Positions 1-4,823 of a stretch of DNA of 6,530 bases are shown here, in pieces. The stretch lies in the NCBI GenBank assembly GCA_027069645.1, contig JALXEI010000191.1:1-6530 (forward strand), written 5' to 3'. The position numbers and the translations under genes are program-made. This DNA is from Hyphomicrobiales bacterium. Its GTDB lineage: Bacteria; Pseudomonadota; Alphaproteobacteria; Rhizobiales; JAKIUO01. Numbering within the stretch: position 1 is the stretch's first letter; each line of letters begins with the position of its first letter. The notes beneath the pieces were generated by a model. It searched no databases. It saw only the letters and a list, made by a program, of their open reading frames with translations, and was not told the origin of the DNA.

Positions 1-1419
1 ACACAATCCATCCATCCCTTTATTTTGTCCGGTGGTTCCGGGACCCGCCTGTGGCCCCTGTCGCGCAAATCCTATCCCAAACAGTTCTTGAAGCTGATCG
101 GGGAAGACAGTTTGCTGCAACAAACGGTCAAACGCCTCGACGGCCCCGCCTTTACCGATGTCTCCGTTCTGGCCAATAATGATCACCGCTTTATCATTGC
201 CGAACAGTTGCAGATGATGGGAACATCGGCGCGCGACATTATCCTTGAGCCGGTCGGACGCAACACCGCCCCCGCCGCTCTCATTGCTGCACTGCGGGGC
301 GGCCGTGAGGATGACAATGCGCTGATCCTGCTGCTGCCCTCCGATCACGTTATCGAAGAGGACGACAAATTTCGCCAGACCATCATGGCGGGAACACAGG
401 AAGCCCGAAATGGCCATCTCGTCACTTTTGGCATCAAACCGACCGCTCCCGAAACCGGTTATGGCTATATCGAGACCACAAAGTCCGGTGCTGACGCCCT
501 TGATGTGGTGCGCTTTGTCGAAAAGCCCGAACGTGACAGAGCCGAAAAATATCTCTCTGCCGGAAATTTCTTCTGGAATGCCGGGATCTTCATGTATCGC
601 GCCGGTACCATGATCGACGCCTTTGCCGAGTTTGCCCCCGATATATTGCGCCATTGCCGCGAGGCGCTTGAAAAGGCGGATCACGATCTCGATTTTCTGC
701 GTCTTGACGAAAGTTCCTACGGACAATGCGAAAGCATTTCGCTGGATTATGCCATTATGGAAAAGGCAACCGGCATCAAATGCATTCCCCTTTCCACAGA
801 CTGGAGCGACCTTGGGGCCTGGTCAGCCATCTGGGATGTGATGGACAAGGACGGGGAAGGCAATGTCATCAGGGGCGATGTTGTGACTCACAACACCCGC
901 AACAGCTTCATCCAGAGCACCCACGGCACCTGCCTGACAACGGTCGGGCTTGACAATGTGCTGGCCATCGCCACCAAAGACGCCATTTTGCTGGCCGACA
1001 AGGACCACGCCCAGGACGTCAAGGCGATTGTCGAAAAATTGCAGGCCTGCGAACGCCCCGAAGCCACCGAACACAAGCGGGTCTATCGCCCCTGGGGCTG
1101 GTACGAGCAACTGAATGCCGGAGAACGCTTTCAGGTCAAGGCCCTGATGGTCAAACCCGGCGCACAACTGTCATTGCAGAGCCATTTTCACCGTGCCGAA
1201 CACTGGGTTGTGGTCTCCGGCACCGTCGAGGTGACGGTTGGCGACAGGGTCAGCCTCTTGTCCGAAAACGAAAGCACCTATATCAGAATTGGTGAACGTC
1301 ACCGCCTTGGCAATCCCGGCAAGCTGCCTGCCATGCTGATCGAGGTGCAATCGGGCGCCTATCTCGGCGAAGACGATATCGAACGCTATGAAGACGATTT
1401 TGGCCGCCACGAAAGCTGA
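1..1419 (+). CDS. manC: Mannose-1-phosphate guanylyltransferase / mannose-6-phosphate isomerase, 5' end cut by window
   Basis: Cytoplasmic bifunctional enzyme: the isomerase half interconverts fructose-6-P and mannose-6-P, and the transferase half makes GDP-mannose from mannose-1-P and GTP, feeding polysaccharide or LPS synthesis. Counting the Leu codon at base 25 as residue 1, the nucleotide-binding signature SGGSGTRLWPLSRK is at 2-15, followed by YPKQF (17-21), LPSDH (104-108), FVEKP (164-168), NAGIF (185-189) and WSDLGAW (260-266). A cupin isomerase domain covers about 345-460, with QSHFHRAEHW (385-394) supplying the likely metal ligands His387, His389 and Glu392, plus GERHRLGNPG (423-432). 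The frame is open back to base 1 and reads TQSIHPFI before the signature, as in relatives where the start lies a few residues before the glycine loop. The TTG at base 25 is therefore not the real start; the initiator is just outside the window. Length fits the usual 470-480 residues. All key motifs are intact. The symbol could equally be cpsB, algA or xanB. Confidence 0.95.
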   Translation, partial: TQSIHPFILSGGSGTRLWPLSRKSYPKQFLKLIGEDSLLQQTVKRLDGPAFTDVSVLANNDHRFIIAEQLQMMGTSARDIILEPVGRNTAPAALIAALRGGREDDNALILLLPSDHVIEEDDKFRQTIMAGTQEARNGHLVTFGIKPTAPETGYGYIETTKSGADALDVVRFVEKPERDRAEKYLSAGNFFWNAGIFMYRAGTMIDAFAEFAPDILRHCREALEKADHDLDFLRLDESSYGQCESISLDYAIMEKATGIKCIPLSTDWSDLGAWSAIWDVMDKDGEGNVIRGDVVTHNTRNSFIQSTHGTCLTTVGLDNVLAIATKDAILLADKDHAQDVKAIVEKLQACERPEATEHKRVYRPWGWYEQLNAGERFQVKALMVKPGAQLSLQSHFHRAEHWVVVSGTVEVTVGDRVSLLSENESTYIRIGERHRLGNPGKLPAMLIEVQSGAYLGEDDIERYEDDFGRHES

Positions 1420-1441
1420 ACCATTTTTCTACCATTTTTCT
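1420..1441. repeat. Perfect 11-bp tandem duplication just after the manC stop
   Basis: The string ACCATTTTTCT occurs twice back to back, at 1420-1430 and 1431-1441, directly after the TGA of manC. It lies in the non-coding gap between convergent genes. Each copy has a T5 run, but no stem precedes it, so it is not a terminator by itself. It probably arose by slippage, and no function is evident. Confidence 0.6.
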
Positions 1442-1479
1442 CGCCATATTGCGGACCGACACACCGCCCCCCAAACATA

Positions 1480-1508
1480 AAAACGGCCCCCGCAAGGAGG
1501 GCCGTTTT
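1480..1508. terminator. Bidirectional intrinsic terminator between convergent genes
   Basis: A perfect 10-bp inverted repeat pairs AAAACGGCCC (1480-1489) with GGGCCGTTTT (1499-1508). Two further C-G pairs (1490-1491 with 1496-1497) close a GCAA loop on the plus strand, leaving A1498 bulged. The plus-strand tail reads TTTTCGGTTTTCT. The minus-strand tail reads TTTTTATGTTTGG. It sits 60 bases past the manC stop and 8 bases past the stop of the minus-strand gene ending at 1516, so it can end transcription from both sides. The rest of the 1420-1515 gap shows no gene or promoter. Confidence 0.88.
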
Positions 1509-1515
1509 CGGTTTT

Positions 1516-4500
1516 CTATCGGAACTGATTATTCCTTGAGTTTTGTTTTGGTACCGGTTTGAACTTCAAAACCTTGGGATTGATTTTCAATATCGGTTTG
1601 AGCTTGTTGGTTTTCGCTCGTTTCTTGCGGCATTTCGGCCAACGCCCCACCTTGCCAAACTGTGCACAGGTCAGTTTGATCACAGGCTTCTTGTAGCATT
1701 TTGGCCATTTGCCGATCATGCCTTTCGGGCAGCGACGCACAATCTTGCGGCACTTCGGCCACTTGCCGACCGTCCCTTTCGGACAGTGACGCACAATCGG
1801 GCGGCACTTCGGCCACTTGCCGACCGTCCCTTTCGGGCAGTGACGCACAATCGGGCGGCACTTCGGCCATTTGCCGACCGTCCCTTTCGGGCAGTGACGC
1901 ACAATCGGGCGGCACTTCGGCCATTTGCCGACCGTCCCTTTCGGGCAGTGACGCACAATCGGGCGACAGTTCGGCCATTTGCCGATCTTGCCAAGCTGCT
2001 CACAGGTCGGATTCTGTTTGCCCGGTTTGACACACCAGATGACATGTCGGCCCTTGCCACGGCGTTTGATATGATAGCCTTTCGCCTTGTAACCGCGTAT
2101 TTCACCTGCGCGGACTTGCGTCCAGCCCTTCCGGCAATGCAGGGGCAGCGGTTCCCTGACGGGTTGTGCACAGACACTGCGACCATTGTCGTACAGGCGT
2201 TTGAGAACATTCCAGCCCTTTGGCTGCTGACCACGGGGGAACTTGTGCCAGCCGGACGGACAATTCTCCACCTTTCGGGGTTTGGCACACCAGAACCTGT
2301 AGCGGCTGTTGCGGCGCCCGATCCTTTTCACGCGCCAGCCCGAGGGGATGGCAGTACGATTGTGATAGAGCGACCAGCCGCGATCACAGCGCGGAATACC
2401 ACAAATGATGCGCTTGCCGTGCGAGTTCACCTGTTTCAGCTCATAACCGAGTGGCTTGCCCCTGAAGCTGCGGAAACGCTCATAGCCACGCGGGCACACA
2501 GGATCGGCAATATTCAGCGGCGGAACCGTCACAGGCGGAATTTTCACCGGCGGCTTGCCAAAGCAGCGACGGCCATTCCAGCGTGTCCCTGCGGGGCACA
2601 CACAAACGCCAGTATTGTTGAGAACCATGCCGTTTGAGCATTGTGCCGTACCGAACTCGAAGCTGTGGCAGCTTGTGTGTCGGCCGACCGGCACATCCCT
2701 GTGATCATTGCCGGGGGCAGTGGACAACAGTTCATCGACATCGGCATCCAGCACAGCCGGATCACCAATCATCGCGCAGTTTTTCAACAATGAGCCGGGT
2801 TGCGCCGTTCCGCTTGCCGGCACATAGACAGTAAGCTGATGCGTCCTTCTTTGCCCGGCAGCAAGCGAGACATGGGCCACACAGCCAAAGGGCAGGCTGG
2901 TCGGTTCGCTATCACAGCCAAAGGGCGGCGTCACGCTCACAGACGATCCGGGAACAACAGCCCCGCCGCCATTGGACACACCGTCAACAATCGCTACCGG
3001 GCCGTTAAAGGGCCGGGGCGAATTGTTGGTGATGGTGATCCGGAACACACAGGGTTTCCCGGGGTCACAGCGAGACGGACCGGTTTTCTCGATGGAAATA
3101 TCCCCCGGATCATTATTGCTCGGTGGTTCGTGCGGCTGCCCGACCGGAATGGTGGCACAATGAACCGGCCGGTTTTCTTCCTGCGCCAGCGAGGCACAGT
3201 TTTTCACCTCATGGCTGTTGGCATAGTCAGCTATTTTGACCACGGTCGTCACCGTCAGATCGATGGCCGCCGCCGGTGGCAGAACGATAATGCCAGCCGT
3301 GCAGATAAACCGGTCTGGCCCCCCATCCGGCCCACAACTCCACGGGGGTGTCGGACTGAAGGTCGAACTGACAGGTGCACCGTTAGGATAGCGGTCATGC
3401 ACGGTCAACATTCCGCTGTAAACCGCATCGCCACCATTCCAGATGCGAATTTTATAGTGGCAGGTAGCCGTTTCCCCGTCATTATTGGGAATGCAGAGAT
3501 CATCCAGCCTCAGCTTGTCCAGATGCAGTTTCGGTTTGCCGCGATCATCGCCGGGCCCGCAATCTTCCTTTTGCGGATCGCACGGGCATTCTTCCCAGGC
3601 CGGATCACAGGGCGGTGGCGGTGGCGGGCAATCATCGTCACCTTTTTCACACGGCGGTTTGGGACAATCGGGGCCACCCGGCTCACATCCGTCCCCGGGG
3701 GGCGGACAGTTGTCATCCCCGTCCTTACAGGGCGGTGGTGGTGGCGGGCAGTCCAGATCGACCGGGATGACAATCTCGATCTTTTGCACACAGCACAGCC
3801 CCAGCCCCTCTTTTGGGCCGGACACATGCTTGACCTCGCCATCGGTGAGGCCATTGGCAACGAGATGTACGGTCATGCCGGGTACAGCCCCCGAAATATG
3901 CCAGGTGAGCACGCCGCCACCAATCGGCACGACCTGCGCGGGCGGGAAGATCGACACGCCGGGCGTTGTTGCCACAAGCTCGATGGTCTTGCCACCAAAT
4001 TCGGCACCGACATGCATTTTATAGATGAAATCGCCGGGATGATCCTGATCGCATTCAACCTCGCCGGTTTCCACCCTGAAGCAGGCCGGGGCATCATCCC
4101 CCCCGTCCCCGCCGCCGGTGTCGTCCGGGCATTTGGTGACGTCAATCACAATTTTCGTCGGCTCCGGTTCGCCACCCTCGGGCAGGGCCGGATCGTGCGA
4201 TTTGATGTTCACCGTGCCGCCTCCGGCCTCGACGCGCAAGTTCGCCTGATTGGAAACACTTGTCGGGGCCGGAAATTTGCTGCGGTCGATTTTGGCAAAA
4301 ATCGTCACGGTAAAGGCGCGCTCGCCCGGTACCCCCAGCCCGTCAAGATCGGTTTTTGAAAAATGCAGACCCGACCAGGTCAGTTCCTTTTTGGAAATGG
4401 CAACCGCATAGGGCGGCACGGCACCGCCCCCCGGTCCGGTGACATCACCGCTGATGGTCGCCGACAACACGGTGAGGCCGGCAGGTAATTTGTCCCTGAG

Positions 4501-4812
4501 TTGCATTTTCCACTTGGCGAGCTCATCCGGGCTGATCGCTTCAAGACCCACACCGGCGGGATAGGAAAAGCGGATGTCATAACGTACCGTATCGCAATCA
4601 ATCTGCTGACCTGTTTTGGTGAAGGACGGATGCAGCCGATCATGAGCCGGAGCCGGAGCCGCTGCGCCCGGCCCGCTGCAAAGGCCGGCCATTGCCATGC
4701 CCGCAAGCGCCAGCAGGCGTATGGCACGTTTGAAAAATTGAACGGGTTTCATGATATTCTCCGATATGGGAATTGAAATTCTGCGGTGGAAGGCAATTTC
4801 TGTGTTTTTCAT
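1516..4812 (-). CDS. Large exported Cys-rich mosaic protein with DUF11-like modules and C-terminal CPKGTVGKWPKC-type repeats
   Basis: Function unknown. The 1098 residues read as follows: 1-56 signal peptide; 57-229 beta-rich region resembling a DUF11 module (LPAGLTV, VSNQANLRV); 244-355 CC domain shared with the upstream gene; 355-422 Pro/Cys/acidic linker; 426-560 and 570-711 DUF11-like modules (the second opens ISIEKTGP and has FRITITNNSPRPFNGPVAIVD); 715-750 small Cys module ending CVCPAGTRWNGRRC; 773-935 four Trp/Tyr-Cys repeats; 937-1061 seven short repeats; then a Lys-rich tail. There are 56 cysteines, which points to an oxidising, extracytoplasmic location. No transmembrane anchor, beta-barrel or known sorting signal is visible at the C terminus. 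The ATG at 4812 is preferred because AGGAGG stands 5 bases upstream; an in-frame ATG at 4752 with GGAG would give a shorter signal peptide. It lies nine bases after the propeller gene and is probably coupled to it. A surface adhesin or polymer-binding scaffold is inference only. Confidence 0.88.
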   Translation of the reverse strand: MKNTEIAFHRRISIPISENIMKPVQFFKRAIRLLALAGMAMAGLCSGPGAAAPAPAHDRLHPSFTKTGQQIDCDTVRYDIRFSYPAGVGLEAISPDELAKWKMQLRDKLPAGLTVLSATISGDVTGPGGGAVPPYAVAISKKELTWSGLHFSKTDLDGLGVPGERAFTVTIFAKIDRSKFPAPTSVSNQANLRVEAGGGTVNIKSHDPALPEGGEPEPTKIVIDVTKCPDDTGGGDGGDDAPACFRVETGEVECDQDHPGDFIYKMHVGAEFGGKTIELVATTPGVSIFPPAQVVPIGGGVLTWHISGAVPGMTVHLVANGLTDGEVKHVSGPKEGLGLCCVQKIEIVIPVDLDCPPPPPPCKDGDDNCPPPGDGCEPGGPDCPKPPCEKGDDDCPPPPPPCDPAWEECPCDPQKEDCGPGDDRGKPKLHLDKLRLDDLCIPNNDGETATCHYKIRIWNGGDAVYSGMLTVHDRYPNGAPVSSTFSPTPPWSCGPDGGPDRFICTAGIIVLPPAAAIDLTVTTVVKIADYANSHEVKNCASLAQEENRPVHCATIPVGQPHEPPSNNDPGDISIEKTGPSRCDPGKPCVFRITITNNSPRPFNGPVAIVDGVSNGGGAVVPGSSVSVTPPFGCDSEPTSLPFGCVAHVSLAAGQRRTHQLTVYVPASGTAQPGSLLKNCAMIGDPAVLDADVDELLSTAPGNDHRDVPVGRHTSCHSFEFGTAQCSNGMVLNNTGVCVCPAGTRWNGRRCFGKPPVKIPPVTVPPLNIADPVCPRGYERFRSFRGKPLGYELKQVNSHGKRIICGIPRCDRGWSLYHNRTAIPSGWRVKRIGRRNSRYRFWCAKPRKVENCPSGWHKFPRGQQPKGWNVLKRLYDNGRSVCAQPVREPLPLHCRKGWTQVRAGEIRGYKAKGYHIKRRGKGRHVIWCVKPGKQNPTCEQLGKIGKWPNCRPIVRHCPKGTVGKWPKCRPIVRHCPKGTVGKWPKCRPIVRHCPKGTVGKWPKCRPIVRHCPKGTVGKWPKCRKIVRRCPKGMIGKWPKCYKKPVIKLTCAQFGKVGRWPKCRKKRAKTNKLKPILKINPKVLKFKPVPKQNSRNNQFR
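1630..2004 (-). repeat. Seven-unit array of an 18-residue (54-bp) Cys/Trp/Lys repeat inside the mosaic protein
   Basis: Protein residues 937-1061. The consensus is CPKGTVGKWPKCRPIVRH, with two cysteines eleven positions apart around an invariant KWP or RWP. Core units on the DNA are 1894-1947, 1840-1893, 1786-1839, 1732-1785 and 1678-1731. Degenerate units flank them: CEQLGKIGKWPNC on the N-terminal side and CAQFGKVGRWPKC on the C-terminal side. Units 1894-1947 and 1840-1893 are identical at all 54 bases; 1786-1839 differs from them by one base and 1732-1785 by five. That gradient indicates recent expansion in the middle of an older array. Paired cysteines suggest a small disulfide loop per unit. 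Confidence 0.92.
2008..2496 (-). repeat. Four imperfect 36-43-residue Trp/Tyr-Cys repeats
   Basis: Protein residues 773-935. Units begin at CPRGYERF (773), CDRGWSLY (809), CPSGWHKF (851) and CRKGWTQV (893). Each follows the pattern C-x-x-G-W/Y, then a P/G-rich turn and G-W/Y, then a basic stretch, and ends in C-x-x-P (CGIP, CAKP, CAQP, CVKP). The units are diverged at the DNA level, unlike the short array that follows, so this is an older duplication. Two cysteines per unit suggest one disulfide each. I do not recognise a named family. Confidence 0.75.
2563..2670 (-). other. Small six-cysteine module (domain of the mosaic protein)
   Basis: Residues 715-750, with cysteines at 715, 725, 737, 739 and 750. 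The end, GVCVCPAGTRWNGRRC, resembles short Cys-rich motifs that recur in exported alphaproteobacterial proteins (recalled similarity, not searched). Five cysteines fall strictly inside 715-750; the nearest sixth is Cys773 in the next repeat. A Pro-rich spacer, about 753-768, separates it from the Trp/Tyr repeats. Confidence 0.5.
2680..3537 (-). other. Two DUF11-like beta-sandwich modules (domains of the mosaic protein)
   Basis: Residues 426-560 and 570-711. The second module shows the clearest hallmarks: ISIEKTGP at its start, a Gly/Pro turn, FRITITNNSPRPFNGPVAIVDGV, a central C-P-F-G-C pair region, then HQLTVYVP and LLKNCAMIG near the end. The first has the same order: CHYKIRIWNGGDAVYSGMLTVHD, a Cys pair at 493/504, LTVTTVVK and VKNCASL. 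DUF11-type modules are usually found in surface and extracellular proteins as stalk or adhesive repeats. Confidence 0.7.
3547..3750 (-). other. Pro/Cys/acidic low-complexity linker (domain of the mosaic protein)
   Basis: Residues 355-422. The motif CPPPPPPC occurs twice (355-362 and 395-402), separated by Asp/Gly/Glu-rich stretches such as CKDGDDNC and CEKGDDDC. Cysteines recur roughly every 5-8 residues (355, 362, 369, 376, 383, 388, 395, 402, 409, 411, 418). The segment is acidic and probably extended, separating the N-terminal domains from the DUF11-like pair. It could bind divalent metal, but no known motif proves that. Confidence 0.8.
3748..4083 (-). other. Shared 'CC' domain, copy in the mosaic protein
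   Basis: Residues 244-355. The Cys framework is C244 and C254, the adjacent pair C340-C341, and C355. Between them lie TTPGVSIFPPAQVVPIGGGVLTWHISGAVPGMTV and, after the CC, VQKIEIVIP. The same framework and many of the same residues occur at the C terminus of the upstream gene (4831-5142). Confidence 0.78.
4126..4644 (-). other. N-terminal beta-rich region, possibly a third DUF11-like module
   Basis: Residues 57-229. It opens FTKTGQQIDCDTVRYDIRF, has KLPAGLTVLSATISG in the middle and ends FTVTIFAKID...SVSNQANLRVEAGG. This is the spacing and residue style of DUF11-type beta-sandwiches. It is longer than usual and has only two cysteines (73 and 228). The assignment is by pattern only. Confidence 0.5.
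4645..4812 (-). other. Signal peptide of the mosaic protein, unusually long n-region
   Basis: From the ATG at 4812 the leader has a charged stretch of about 30 residues (MKNTEIAFHRR... and MKPVQFFKRAIR). A hydrophobic core, LLALAGMAMAGL (33-44), follows, then an Ala/Pro tail, GAAAPAPA, with AxA-type sites near residues 52-56. Cys45 is preceded by AGL; Leu just before the Cys does not fit a lipobox, so signal peptidase I cleavage is favoured. From the alternative ATG at 4752 the leader would be of ordinary length. Confidence 0.8.
4759..4762 (-). promoter_or_regulatory. Alternative Shine-Dalgarno for the internal ATG at 4752
   Basis: GGAG lies 6 bases before the in-frame ATG whose codon is 4750-4752. 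Starting there gives a conventional signal peptide, MKPVQFFKRAIRLLALAG. It is weaker than the upstream site at 4818-4823. Both starts could be used, giving the same mature protein. Confidence 0.45.
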
Positions 4813-4817
4813 TGTTC

Positions 4818-4823
4818 CCTCCT
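4818..4823 (-). promoter_or_regulatory. Strong Shine-Dalgarno overlapping the upstream stop codon
   Basis: The minus strand reads TAGGAGGGAACAATG. The TAG (4824-4822) ends the propeller gene, AGGAGG (4823-4818) shares its last two bases with that stop, and the ATG (4812-4810) follows after 5 bases. This decides the start of the downstream gene and suggests termination-reinitiation coupling. Confidence 0.85.

Noticed and set aside
25..27. TTG as the start of manC
   Set aside because: The frame stays open to base 1, and the residues before it (HPFIL) are part of the conserved first strand of the family.
1..1419. Reading the whole window as a polysaccharide gene cluster because of manC
   Set aside because: manC is convergent to the other genes with a terminator between, and neither minus-strand product shows glycosyltransferase or transport motifs.
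1529..1978. Minus-strand frame with its own repetitive peptide (PERDGRQMAEVPPDCASL type)
   Set aside because: It is an out-of-frame reading of the same 54-bp repeat inside the annotated gene; any multiple-of-three repeat yields this.
1678..2004. Possible CRISPR-like array
   Set aside because: Units are directly adjacent with no unique spacers, and the 54-bp period is in frame with a coding sequence.
1543..2637. Long plus-strand open frame of 364 codons opposite the repeat region
   Set aside because: It lies antisense to the mosaic gene. The 54-bp period keeps several frames open, and the translation is an Arg/Ala/His-rich shadow with no domain logic and no ribosome site noted.
3485..4024. 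Gly/Ser/Gln-rich plus-strand frame resembling a low-complexity structural protein
   Set aside because: It is the reverse reading of the polyproline and Asp/Gly codons of the linker and neighbouring domains.
2800..4359. Plus-strand open frame of 519 codons antisense to the mosaic gene
   Set aside because: Its length follows from GC-biased third positions of the real gene. The translation is Arg/Gly-rich without recognisable motifs, while the minus frame has a signal peptide, domains and Cys pattern.
4678..4680. Lipoprotein cysteine at residue 45 of the mosaic protein
   Set aside because: The residues before it are A-G-L; Leu at -1 does not fit the lipobox, and AxA sites follow a few residues later.
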